DNA of 64,000 nucleotides from assembly GCF_001952075.1 (NCBI RefSeq), contig NZ_LXYU01000001.1, positions 814,501 through 878,500 on the forward strand, written 5' to 3'. The position numbers and the translations under genes are program-made. Of the stretch, positions 55,079 to 63,742 are shown piece by piece. This DNA is from Ditibartonella apis (GTDB taxonomy: Bacteria > Pseudomonadota > Alphaproteobacteria > Rhizobiales > Rhizobiaceae). How positions within the stretch are numbered: the first letter of the stretch is position 1; each line of letters starts with the position of its first letter. The notes below the pieces were generated by a model that worked only from the letters and a program-made list of their open reading frames with translations, made no database searches and was not told the origin of the DNA.

Positions 55079-55483
55079 TCAATGGCAATGATGGCTTGAT
55101 CCGGCAAGATCTTCCAGAATGGGGCAATCGGGCCTGTCATCGCCATGGCAGTGATGGACAAGGTGGTCGAGTGTATTAATCATTACCTGTAGGGAATCCA
55201 TTTTTTCCTGCAAAGCTTTGATATGGGAAAGTGCGAGTTTTTTAACTTCGCTTGAAGCGCGGCTACGATCTTTCCATAATCCGAGGAGAACGCGGATATC
55301 TTCGGAAGAAAAGCCGAGCAGTCTTGAGCGGCGGATGAAACGCAAGGTTTGAATATCGTCATCGGTATAAACGCGATAACCATTGCTGCTACGATGAATT
55401 GGTGAAATAAGCCCTGTTTCTTCATAATGACGGATCATTTTTGCGCTAAGACCCGATTGTTTTGCTGCTTCACCAATATTCAT
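55079..55483 (-). CDS. hmrR: MerR-family Cu(I)-responsive regulator, CueR/HmrR type
   Basis: 134 residues from the ATG at 55483; the frame extends 12 codons further, but family members start MNIGEAAKQSG. The HTH and wing (about 1-40) and long dimer helix (80-107) are followed by the metal loop with C112 and C120 (HCHGDDRPDCPIL), at the exact positions of the Cu(I)-binding cysteines of CueR, and S77 also matches. The regulator twists the promoter of copper-efflux genes. None of its usual targets (CopA-type ATPase, multicopper oxidase) is adjacent. The His-rich end SSHHCH is an extra potential metal ligand. Confidence 0.9.
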   Translation of the reverse strand: MNIGEAAKQSGLSAKMIRHYEETGLISPIHRSSNGYRVYTDDDIQTLRFIRRSRLLGFSSEDIRVLLGLWKDRSRASSEVKKLALSHIKALQEKMDSLQVMINTLDHLVHHCHGDDRPDCPILEDLAGSSHHCH

Positions 55484-55798
55484 TTTTCTCGTCCAATCCG
55501 GATTTTGATCAAATAGCATTCCGGTTTTTCATTTAATGCCGTTATTGCATATAATTGTTGTTTTAAAGCCAACAAGATGTTTTCTTGCGAGAACTACACC
55601 AGACAATCTTCCTGTTTTAAAATTGTATCATCAAGGGATCAATGAATACTCTTATCGGTCAAAAAGCTTGCTTGCTGGTGGATAAATGCTATTCCCCGCC
55701 AATTAGGCTTGACCTTTCTTCATCAATCCTCAACTAAAACGCTAACATGAAGATGTCCTTCAATGTTCACGCATCATTTATGCTGACGGAGAAAGCCG

Positions 55799-57172
55799 AT
55801 GGAGAACCGGAAAACGCATAAAAAATCGGGTGATCTCGTTTTTGAAATGAATGACCATCCTCACGCGCCTGTCGCATTTTTGGCTGCTCTCCAGCATTTA
55901 TTGGCAATTATTGTGCCAATCATTACGCCGGGCTTTATCATTTGCAGTGCTGCCGGTGTGTCGCCGGAAGATACGGCCATGGTTTTATCCATGTCGCTTA
56001 TTATTTCGGGCATTGCAACTTTTGTGCAATGCAAAAAAATTGGTCCCTTCGGTGCCGGTTTGCTGATCGTGCAAGGAACCAGTTTCAATTTTGTCGGGCC
56101 GCTTTCAGCCGGCTCCGCTGCCATGGTTGCAAGTGGTATTCCGGCAAACGAGGTCATGTCGGCGGTCTTCGGTGTGGTGATTGCCGGTTCGTTTATCGAA
56201 ATGTCGGTTTCGCGCATTCTCCCCTTTATCAGCCGCATGATTACCCCTCTTGTCACCGGTATTGTGGTTCTATTGATCGGCCTTACCCTGATTAAAGAGG
56301 GACTTGTCAGTATGGGGGGTGGTTATGCGTCACTAGGCGAAAAGGGAAGTTTTGCAAGCTTACAAAATCTCGCTTTGTCATGCACGGTCTTTGCACTCAT
56401 TATTTTTTTAAACCGTGTGACGATTACATGGGTGCGCTCCAGTGCCATTATTCTTGCCCTTGCTGTCGGCTATGCCATGGCAGGCTTTATGGGCAGGCTT
56501 GATTTTTCCGGTTTTGAACATTCCGCACTTTTCGCCTTGCCAAGGCCGCTCCATTTCGGACTATCTTTTTCATGGTCGCTCTTTATTCCGCTCATCATGA
56601 TCTATCTTGTCACCTCTCTTGAAGCGGTTGGCGACATTACAGCAACAAGCAAAATTTCAAGCGAGCCGGTTTCGGGGCCATTATGGATGAAAAGAATAAA
56701 GGGTGGTGTGCTTGTTAATGGCGCCAATTCTCTTCTTGCCGGTTTCTTCAATACATTTCCAAGTTCGGTCTTTGCGCAAAATAACGGGATTATCCAGTTG
56801 ACCGGCGTTGCAAGCCGCTATGTTGGCTTGTGGATTGCAGCGATTCTCGTTGTCCTTGGTCTTTTTCCGAAAATTGCCGCTCTCATACAGGCGATGCCGG
56901 AACCGGTTCTTGGCGGTGCTGCCATGATCATGTTCGGCTCGGTTGCCGCTTCCGGAATTAACATCCTTTCGTCAATCAAGCTCGACCGTCGGGCACTTCT
57001 TATCATTGCAATCGCTTTGAGCGTTGGCGTCGGTGTGCCGCAAGTACCGGCTTTTGTGAGCCACCTTCCGACATTTATCGCCGATATTATGAAATCGGGG
57101 CTTGCCGCTGGTGGTATTACGGCAATCATCCTCAATTTGCTTTTGCCCGAACAGCAACGGGGTGATGAATAG
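55799..57172 (+). CDS. Purine permease, XanQ-like (NCS2 family)
   Basis: 457 residues with about 12-14 membrane helices. QHLLAIIVPIITPGFIICSAAG includes the conserved His38 after a Gln; the NAT signature is QNNGIIQLTG at 327-336, the form found in E. coli XanQ/XanP. It therefore most likely imports xanthine (or uric acid) with protons through the inner membrane. TACTGACGGAGAAAGCCG before the ATG contains a good ribosome site. Single gene; no xanthine dehydrogenase or other purine catabolism gene adjoins it. Confidence 0.9.
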   Translation: MENRKTHKKSGDLVFEMNDHPHAPVAFLAALQHLLAIIVPIITPGFIICSAAGVSPEDTAMVLSMSLIISGIATFVQCKKIGPFGAGLLIVQGTSFNFVGPLSAGSAAMVASGIPANEVMSAVFGVVIAGSFIEMSVSRILPFISRMITPLVTGIVVLLIGLTLIKEGLVSMGGGYASLGEKGSFASLQNLALSCTVFALIIFLNRVTITWVRSSAIILALAVGYAMAGFMGRLDFSGFEHSALFALPRPLHFGLSFSWSLFIPLIMIYLVTSLEAVGDITATSKISSEPVSGPLWMKRIKGGVLVNGANSLLAGFFNTFPSSVFAQNNGIIQLTGVASRYVGLWIAAILVVLGLFPKIAALIQAMPEPVLGGAAMIMFGSVAASGINILSSIKLDRRALLIIAIALSVGVGVPQVPAFVSHLPTFIADIMKSGLAAGGITAIILNLLLPEQQRGDE

Positions 57173-57591
57173 AATTCTTCTTTCAATAAACCGTCATGTT
57201 AAAAGCCGATTTGAAGAGAGAATAGTTTCCGCCCGAATGCGGGGTAGAGCCACGTAATGAAAGGTTGAAACAATTTTCAATTGACCGTGCATTGGCCACA
57301 TCCGGTTACCGGGCATTGGCTAAATATCGCGTAAGCGCCTAAATCAGAACAAACTCATAAACAGCAAAATAAGAAGCTAACAAAAATATCGTTTTGACGC
57401 GCGTGTTGTTGGAGATAACCAAGTTTTTTAAAAGCAACGCGTCGCTTCCGTTCTGGAACCTGAAATGAAAACAGTACTTTTTGAAGCACATAAGGGAGCG
57501 GATAATATTAAAAAAGCAGCATCGGATGAAACCCGGTACCGCTTTTACTGTAAAGAAACAGAAATTGTAAAGAAATGGAAATTGAGGGACG
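57173..57591. other. Gene-free stretch with an imperfect 17-bp tandem repeat
   Basis: 419 bases. TGTAAAGAAAcaGAAAT and TGTAAAGAAAtgGAAAT are adjacent (57549-57565, 57566-57582; two mismatches), just beyond the stop of the minus-strand monooxygenase. No gene or terminator recognised. Confidence 0.45.
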
Positions 57592-57879
57592 TCAAAGCTT
57601 CTGTGTCATGGCAGTAACGACCGCTTCCTTGTAGCTCATCTTTGTCAATTTATCGATAATGCGAACAAAATGTTCGGTTTTGCTATGTGCGTCGAGGGCG
57701 CCTTTGTCTTTCCATGTTTCAATGAAAACCATGTGTCCTGTATCGCCTTCAACTTCAAACAGTTCGTAGGAAATGCAGCCTTTGTCTTTACGGGATTTTT
57801 CTACGAGTTCTTTGAAAAGAGCGTCGGTCTTTTCAACCAATTCGGGCTTGATATAAAAATGCGCAATAACCTTTATCAT
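57592..57879 (-). CDS. Putative quinol monooxygenase (ABM/YgiN-LsrG type)
   Basis: 95 residues, one ABM (antibiotic biosynthesis monooxygenase) ferredoxin-like domain: KVIAHFYIKPELVEKTDALFKELVEKSRKDKGCISYELFE, then FIETWKDKGALDAHSKTEHF, the conserved Trp/His block. Members act on quinols or autoinducer-2 phosphate, often as dimers without cofactor. It overlaps the phosphohexomutase gene by four bases and follows it in the same transcript, so it is coupled to that gene, but no joint pathway is evident. ATG at 57879. Confidence 0.85.
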   Translation of the reverse strand: MIKVIAHFYIKPELVEKTDALFKELVEKSRKDKGCISYELFEVEGDTGHMVFIETWKDKGALDAHSKTEHFVRIIDKLTKMSYKEAVVTAMTQKL

Positions 57880-59333
57880 GATGCTTTCTCCAAGGTTCGA
57901 GCAATGTTTTCAAGCCCCCATTCGAGAAGCTTGTCGGCCTGTTCTTGCGAGGCCGCTTCGCTATAACACCGCAATTCCGGAGCATTACCGGAAAGGCGGA
58001 AATGCACAATATCACCATTGTCCATGATGACACGCAAACCGTCAATCACATCCCAATGTTTGATCGTTCCGAGCGGATGGAAAAAATGCACACATGTTGC
58101 AGCGTCTTCAAGATCATGCAAAACTTGTTTTGCTTTTTCTGTGTCAATATTTGACAGCCGGTTGCTGGCTGTGAAGCGCCGCGGAAGAGAACCCTGAAGC
58201 GCCTGAACGGAAGAGCCGCGCAATTGTGCAAATCCTAGTAAAGCCAGAATAGGAAGCATTGCATCGCGTGTTGCCAATTTCTTCAATTCGCAGGTTTCGC
58301 TTGAAATATCGCTTCCTAAAAGAACGCCGCCATTGGCTTCAAAACCGACAATTGTATGATAACCGTCGTTTAATGCCTGTTTCATACCGGCAATAACATA
58401 AGGTGAGCCGACAGAGGTGCGATAGACATGCTCGAAAAAATGGCTTGTCTCGACCGCCGACGTAGAGGTGACAGGGGTGACCACCGCATCGGCAAAAAGA
58501 TATTTTGCGGTGAGCATTCCAACCACATCGCCTTTTAAAAATATTCCGTCGGAACCGGCAATTAATGGCCGGTCTGCGTCGCCATCGGTCGACACCAACG
58601 CATCAAGCCCATATTGACGAACGGCATCAAGAGCAAGCTTGCGGTCAAAATCGCGTAATGCTTCGGTATCGACCGGAACAAAATGGTCGGCCCGCCCGAT
58701 TGCAACAGTTTTTGCGCCAAGAGCTGATAAAACTTCAACGAGAAAATCGCGCACAATGGAACTGTGTTGATAGACGCCGATTTTCATATCCTGAAGTGCG
58801 GATTTCGGCAAAATGGAAAGACAGCGTTTCCGGTAAAGTTCAAGAACATCCGGAACAACGGGAGGGGATTGATAGTTTTCGTCAAGGTGATAGGGCGTGT
58901 CTTTTTCCGAATGCCCGCCTTTACCGGATTTATCAAGTTCATTGACAATGCCCCGCTCGTCCTGCTTGGTTATTTCTCCATCAGGACGATAGAATTTCAA
59001 CCCGTTGCGGTCATCGGGAATGTGGCTTCCTGTAACCATAATTGCCGGATAGCGAGAATTGAGTGAATAAAGCGCAAGGGCAGGTGTTGGCACCTCACCG
59101 GAATTGATAACAGAAAAACCCTGATCTTCGATTGTTTTAACGACAACGTTTTTTATATGCGGACTCGACGAGCGCAGATCATAGCCGACAATCACGCTAG
59201 CATCCTTGCTCGTCTTGCCGATTTTTTCCAAATGTCGCAAGAATGCGCATGTGTAGCGCATGATAATATCATCGGTTAAATCGCTTACCAGACCGCGCAA
59301 GCCACTTGTTCCGAATTTGAGTTGTTCTGTCAT
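57876..59333 (-). CDS. Phosphomannomutase / phosphoglucomutase family enzyme
   Basis: 485 residues. The start LKFGTSGLRGLVSDLTDD is the N-terminal phosphate-binding loop. The phosphoserine is S103 in the variant loop TGSHIPDDRNG (instead of TASHNP), the metal site is DGDADR (250-255) and the sugar loop is GFEANGGVLLGSDI (about 342-355). It interconverts hexose 1- and 6-phosphates; products would feed sugar nucleotides for surface polysaccharide. The TGSHIP variant is shared by rhizobial NoeK-type phosphomannomutases. Stop overlaps the small monooxygenase gene by four bases. ATG at 59333. Confidence 0.9.
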   Translation of the reverse strand: MTEQLKFGTSGLRGLVSDLTDDIIMRYTCAFLRHLEKIGKTSKDASVIVGYDLRSSSPHIKNVVVKTIEDQGFSVINSGEVPTPALALYSLNSRYPAIMVTGSHIPDDRNGLKFYRPDGEITKQDERGIVNELDKSGKGGHSEKDTPYHLDENYQSPPVVPDVLELYRKRCLSILPKSALQDMKIGVYQHSSIVRDFLVEVLSALGAKTVAIGRADHFVPVDTEALRDFDRKLALDAVRQYGLDALVSTDGDADRPLIAGSDGIFLKGDVVGMLTAKYLFADAVVTPVTSTSAVETSHFFEHVYRTSVGSPYVIAGMKQALNDGYHTIVGFEANGGVLLGSDISSETCELKKLATRDAMLPILALLGFAQLRGSSVQALQGSLPRRFTASNRLSNIDTEKAKQVLHDLEDAATCVHFFHPLGTIKHWDVIDGLRVIMDNGDIVHFRLSGNAPELRCYSEAASQEQADKLLEWGLENIARTLEKAS

Positions 59334-59581
59334 AATGTGGTTTATTCCAAAACGGCCATTTCCGCTTTTCTATATGTGGTTACAATAGCCGTTTTGTCCA
59401 TCGGCTTTGAAGCAATTATTTTGCATAAACAACAGACTATCTACAACTGTCATTTGACGAAAACAATTTTGTTATTATAAAGAAACTTCGCTTTATGATG
59501 TTGGCAGATAATTTATTTAGCATTATATCATGCCTAAAATTGTCAAGTTTATCTGCTAAAGTTTATTAAGGAAGAATTCCG

Positions 59582-60412
59582 ATGACTACGCCTGTCGACA
59601 ATGCGGCCTCGAATGCGACTGCCACGCCGTCTTCATTTCCGATACCGGCAAATGTTTTTGCTTTAACTGTACAGGATGTCAAACATTATACCGATAGGCT
59701 TTTCCGTTTCCGATTGAACCGTCCCGACAGTTTCCGTTTCCGTTCGGGCGAGTTTGTGATGATCGGCTTACCGAATGCCGAAAAGCCGGTTTTTCGTGCC
59801 TATTCCATTGCAAGCCCATTCTGGAGCGAGCAATTGGAGTTTTTCTCGATCAAGGTTCCGAATGGCCCGTTGACCGAGCATTTGCAAAAAATCAAAGTGG
59901 GCGACACCGTGCTCATGCGCAAAAAAGCGACCGGCACTCTGGTGCTTGATGCGCTTTTGCCGGGTAAACGGCTTTATCTCTTTTCGACTGGAACAGGTGT
60001 TGCACCTTTTGCAAGTCTTATTCGTGATCCGGAAACTTACGAAAAATTCGAAGAAGTTATTCTTATCCAGACAACACGGCTTGTTGCCGAACTCGACTAT
60101 GCGCGTGAACTTGTTGCGGACCTAAGAAATGATCCTCTTATTGGCGAATTTTCCAGCCAGTTGAAATTCTATCCCATGACCACACGCGAGCAATCCGAGC
60201 ATATGGGGAGAATTACCGACACAATGCGCAGTGGCGAGTTTTTCAAGCGTACCGGTTTGAAAAAGCTTGATCCGGAAACCGATCGCGCGATGATTTGCGG
60301 CTCTATGGCAATGCTGAAAGATTGTGCTGCTATGTGTAGAGAATTCGGCCTTGTCGAAGGTGCGAATAACGCCCCCGCTACTTACGTGGTTGAACGCGCT
60401 TTTGTCGATTGA
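59582..60412 (+). CDS. fpr: Ferredoxin/flavodoxin-NADP reductase
   Basis: 276 residues. A ~20-residue Thr/Ala/Ser-rich N-terminal extension precedes the FAD domain with FRAYSIASPFW (71-81), then the NADP domain with TGTGVAPFASLIRD (about 137-150). The end TYVVERAFVD is the typical bacterial FPR C-terminus that stacks on FAD. It moves electrons between NADPH and ferredoxin or flavodoxin and supports iron-sulfur and oxidative-stress pathways. GGAAGAATTCCG before the ATG is the ribosome site. Monocistronic; a hairpin (60514-60543) lies 100 bases beyond the stop. Confidence 0.94.
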   Translation: MTTPVDNAASNATATPSSFPIPANVFALTVQDVKHYTDRLFRFRLNRPDSFRFRSGEFVMIGLPNAEKPVFRAYSIASPFWSEQLEFFSIKVPNGPLTEHLQKIKVGDTVLMRKKATGTLVLDALLPGKRLYLFSTGTGVAPFASLIRDPETYEKFEEVILIQTTRLVAELDYARELVADLRNDPLIGEFSSQLKFYPMTTREQSEHMGRITDTMRSGEFFKRTGLKKLDPETDRAMICGSMAMLKDCAAMCREFGLVEGANNAPATYVVERAFVD

Positions 60413-60513
60413 TAAAAGAGTAAAGCTGTTTTTGGATAGGCTCCAAGGCTCGAAGGCTTTAAAGTTTTAAAGGCTCGAAGGCTGCCTGTTTATCCGCAAG
60501 TCCGGTTAGTTTT

Positions 60514-60543
60514 GCCAAGCCCTTATATTTTAATGGGCTTGGC
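60514..60543. terminator. Hairpin between fpr and eda, possible terminator
   Basis: GCCAAGCCC and GGGCTTGGC form a perfect 9-bp stem with a 12-base AT-rich loop. A T-rich stretch (TTGTTTT) follows only loosely on the plus strand, so this is weaker than the other terminators. Just left of it AAGGCTCGAAGGCT is repeated at 60445-60458 and 60470-60483. Confidence 0.5.
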
Positions 60544-60565
60544 CTGTTGTTTTCCCAACGGCTTT

Positions 60566-61204
60566 TCAGGCAGTCAACTTTGTTGCGTTTCTCGCAAGTT
60601 CGGTAATGGCTTTAAAATCGCCAGCATCAATTAATTTTTTCGGTGCCACCCACGAGCCGCCAATACAAACGACATTGGGCAATTTCAGCCAATCGGCTGC
60701 ATTATTTTGCGAAATACCTCCCGTCGGGCAAAATTTTACCTCGGCAAAAGGTGAAGCCAGCGATTTGACAAAATCAATGCCGCCCGCTGCCGTTGCAGGG
60801 AAAAATTTTAAACATTGATAGCCTTCTTCAAGTGCTCCCATCAATTCGCTTGGTGTGACTGCTCCGGGAAGAAGCGGAATATCGCTATCCTCGGCAGCGT
60901 CGATGAGTTCGCCCGTCAGTCCGGGGCTGACAATAAATTTTGCTCCCGAACTTTCAGCCGATGCATATTGATCGCCGTTTAAAATTGTGCCTGCGCCGAC
61001 AATGGCATCAGGCACATCTTCAGAAACTGCATGAATGGCATCAAGGGCTGCAGGGGTGCGCAGTGTGATCTCGATAGCTTTTAGTCCCCCTTCGACGAGT
61101 GCACGTGCTACCGGCACCGCATCTCCCAATCGTTCAATGACAAGAACCGGAATGACACTTTGTCCAAGCAAAATAGGTAAAAGACGTTCGGTCTTCTGAG
61201 ACAT
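60566..61204 (-). CDS. eda: 2-keto-3-deoxy-6-phosphogluconate aldolase
   Basis: 212 residues. The Schiff-base lysine K133 in GYQCLKFFPA and the catalytic E45 in AIEITLRT stand at the same numbers as in E. coli Eda; GAGTIL (71-76) and GAVTPSE complete the barrel motifs. It splits KDPG to pyruvate and glyceraldehyde-3-phosphate, the last step of the Entner-Doudoroff route; it can also act on related keto-acids. edd and zwf are not in the window. ATG at 61204 with GGAGAACAACA upstream. Confidence 0.95.
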   Translation of the reverse strand: MSQKTERLLPILLGQSVIPVLVIERLGDAVPVARALVEGGLKAIEITLRTPAALDAIHAVSEDVPDAIVGAGTILNGDQYASAESSGAKFIVSPGLTGELIDAAEDSDIPLLPGAVTPSELMGALEEGYQCLKFFPATAAGGIDFVKSLASPFAEVKFCPTGGISQNNAADWLKLPNVVCIGGSWVAPKKLIDAGDFKAITELARNATKLTA

Positions 61205-61734
61205 TGTTGTTCTCCAAAAAGCTTTTTTAATTCTTATAAGCGTAAGGCAAGCTTTAGAAAAGAGTGTTCAGGCAAGTTTCCTATCGGCTTTGTCAAAAAG
61301 CGGGAATGTTCTCAAAAAGGTATCGTAACCACAATGAAAAGAGAAGATTGAAACGATCCATCATTAAAAATTCAAAAAACAATATCCGGTTTTTTAAAGT
61401 TTAAGAGGCTGCTTTAAAAAACTATCGCGAAAAAGACGAGGCGGGAAAAGTTCAATAGTTCGAGCCGGGGCTCGAAAACCGACGCGTTTAACAAGACAGG
61501 CAACGAGGTCGTTTTGAAAAATGAAATGGCGGGGCTTATCCGATTTTTTGAAATGATGTTCAGAAAGCCGGTCATGGCATAACGGAAAAATATTGCCGTT
61601 TTATCGCGCCGTTCAAGGGGGATATTCTTTGGTATTTTCGCATCATTTTTGCTTTTGGAAAAGCTTGTAATAGTGCTAGCGGGCGCTATCTCTTTTCATC
61701 AAAGAAGCGGGAGTTTCACAAAACGGAGACGACG
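61205..61734. other. Divergent intergenic region eda / DUF533 gene
   Basis: 530 bases holding promoters for both directions. TTCGAGCC GG GGCTCGAA (61459-61476) is a perfect 8-bp inverted repeat with a two-base spacer and may be a regulator site. No gene supported. Confidence 0.5.
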
Positions 61735-62391
61735 ATGATTGATACCAAACAGATTTTTAAAGATTTGCTGACCCCCGATAATTCCGCTTCAAAAGCTGCT
61801 ACAAACCAGTCGACTTCCTCGACGCCATCTTCTCCCTTTTCGGTCGTTGATCTCATAGGCGGACTTTTTGCCGGCAACGAAAAAGGCAATATTCTTGAAG
61901 GCTTGATAAAAGGTGGCGGTTTGGCGGCCGTTGCCAGCGTTGCTTTCAACGCTTTGAAAAATTTTGAAAAACATGATGATAATGCCAATTCCAAAGTTGA
62001 TATGACAGAAATCGGTCAAACCGGTGCCGATCATAATGGTGATTTTGCCCTGACATTGGTTCGGGCAATGATAACGGCTGCCAAAGCCGATGGTCATGTC
62101 GATGACAAAGAACGGGAGTTGATAAAAAACAAAATTGCGAGTTCGGGAATTGACCAAAAAACAGCCGCTTTTCTGATGGATGAGTTGAACAAGCCGGTTG
62201 ATCTCGACAATCTCGTCAGCAATGTGAATAGTGACGAACAAAAGACCGAACTTTATGTCGCTTCCCGTATGACACTTGATCCGGAAAAGCCTGATAACCG
62301 CAAATATCTTGATAATCTTATAGATAAACTCGGACTGCCGAAGGATCTCGAACAACATATCGAACAGGCAATTGTAAGCTTTTTACGCTAG
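61735..62391 (+). CDS. DUF533 / TerB-like protein (YebE type)
   Basis: 218 residues. A Ser/Thr-rich N-terminal part and a Gly/Ala-rich hydrophobic segment (ILEGLIKGGGLAAVASVAFNALK, about 53-75) precede a helical TerB-like domain: LVRAMITAAKADGHVDDKERELIKNKI (about 107-133) with acidic residues that could bind metal. This is the DUF533/YebE arrangement, an inner-membrane-associated protein of unknown function in envelope stress in E. coli. GGAGACGACG precedes the ATG. Single gene divergent from eda. Confidence 0.85.
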   Translation: MIDTKQIFKDLLTPDNSASKAATNQSTSSTPSSPFSVVDLIGGLFAGNEKGNILEGLIKGGGLAAVASVAFNALKNFEKHDDNANSKVDMTEIGQTGADHNGDFALTLVRAMITAAKADGHVDDKERELIKNKIASSGIDQKTAAFLMDELNKPVDLDNLVSNVNSDEQKTELYVASRMTLDPEKPDNRKYLDNLIDKLGLPKDLEQHIEQAIVSFLR

Positions 62392-62812
62392 TTTTCTTGA
62401 CCTTCGCATTGTCGGTTGTAGTGAGCAAAAAACTTTAAAGCAAAGGCACGGCTAAAATATTGTCGTCAAAAATGTTGCATTCTGCTCATGAAGCAGAACG
62501 CATGGAAATGGCTTCGTCCTTTTTTACTGGCCCCCCTTACTTGGCTCCCTCTCTTACTCGCCCCTTTTGAAGGGCCGGAAATAACCGGAACAAATAAATA
62601 ACTGGACCAAAATTTTTCACTAACAGGCTGCGAGTGCCTATTATTTGTTCAAAGGTTTTGTGTGGTTGAAAAATCGGGACTGTTTTTTAACCGGATGCTC
62701 GATCGGGCAGTTTGTCTTGTTTCGAGCCGTCCGGTTTTCCTTGAAACTTCCGGTTACATGTTGGCATTTTCTTTACTGAAGGAGCGGGTTTTATTGAAAG
62801 GGCGAACGTGTT
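62392..62812. other. Gene-free stretch between convergent genes
   Basis: 421 bases with no supported gene. A C/T-rich patch with three related copies of TTACTxGCxCC lies at about 62523-62567. Confidence 0.4.
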
Positions 62813-63742
62813 TTACGAGTTGGAAGCATCGTTTTTTGTTTTCCCCTTTTGTTCATAATTCTTGAACCATTCGACCAGATAGTCGATAAACATGCGCACC
62901 TTTGCCGGTAAATAGCGTTTTTGTGGATAGACAATATAAAGGCCTGCACCGTCCGGCATAAAATCATCAAGAACAGTTTTGATAAGGCCATTCCGCAATT
63001 CTTCTTCGGCTATAAAACGCGGAATTTTGGCAAAGCCTATACCGGCAATGGCAGCGCGCTTTGTAATGACCGGACCGTTTGCCGCCATGCGTCCGGAAAC
63101 GGCAACAGAGAAGGTGCTGCCTTTTTTATCCTTGAACACCCAGTGGTCGGAATTCAGGTTGTTTCTGTCGACAAGGCAGGGAAGCGATTTCAAATCGCGC
63201 GGTGTTTCCGGAACATTTATGTTTTTCAAGAGTTCGGGAGAGGCGACGACAACCGAACGGATATCCATAAGTTTTCGTTGGATAAGGGAAGAATCCTGCA
63301 TGTCGGTAATGCGGATAGCAAGGTCGAAACCTTCATTCACAAGGTCGACGAACCGGTCATCAAGACTGATATCAAGGTGGATATCCGTATAAGCTGACAG
63401 AAAATCGATGAGTGATTGACCGATCGGAGCATCCGCGAAAGTGCGTGATGTACCGATTTTTATTCGCCCGTGAGTGGTTTTATTGGAGTGTGTAATTGTG
63501 TCATTAAGATCGTCGAGTTCCTTGATAATCTCCAAAGCACGTGGATAATAAGCCTGGCCTGCTTCAGTCAAAGATAATTGGCGGGTTGTCCGGTTCAAAA
63601 GGACAGCGCCCAATTCGTCTTCAAGTTCATGAACATGTTTTGAAAGGAGCGCTTTCGATTTGTGTGTCTTGCGCGCGGCCGCAGAAAAACCGCCGGCTTC
63701 GACCACTTCTATAAAGCCCCGTATTCTCGTCAATAGTCCCAA
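62813..63742 (-). CDS. LysR family transcriptional regulator
   Basis: 309 residues from a TTG at 63742, which has GGAAGGGG eight bases upstream; the longest frame runs to a GTG at 63775 without a good ribosome site. The winged HTH IRGFIEVVEAGGFSAAARKTHKSKALLSKHVHELEDELGAVLLNRTTRQLSLTEAG (about 6-60) is followed by the effector-binding domain (about 80-295, GRIKIGTSRTFADAPIGQSL). It resembles the AaeR/DsdC-like group that often carries a C-terminal tail, here EQKGKTKNDASNS. A palindrome lies upstream at 63828-63843; the neighbour to the right is outside the window, so its target is unknown. Confidence 0.88.
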   Translation of the reverse strand: MGLLTRIRGFIEVVEAGGFSAAARKTHKSKALLSKHVHELEDELGAVLLNRTTRQLSLTEAGQAYYPRALEIIKELDDLNDTITHSNKTTHGRIKIGTSRTFADAPIGQSLIDFLSAYTDIHLDISLDDRFVDLVNEGFDLAIRITDMQDSSLIQRKLMDIRSVVVASPELLKNINVPETPRDLKSLPCLVDRNNLNSDHWVFKDKKGSTFSVAVSGRMAANGPVITKRAAIAGIGFAKIPRFIAEEELRNGLIKTVLDDFMPDGAGLYIVYPQKRYLPAKVRMFIDYLVEWFKNYEQKGKTKNDASNS

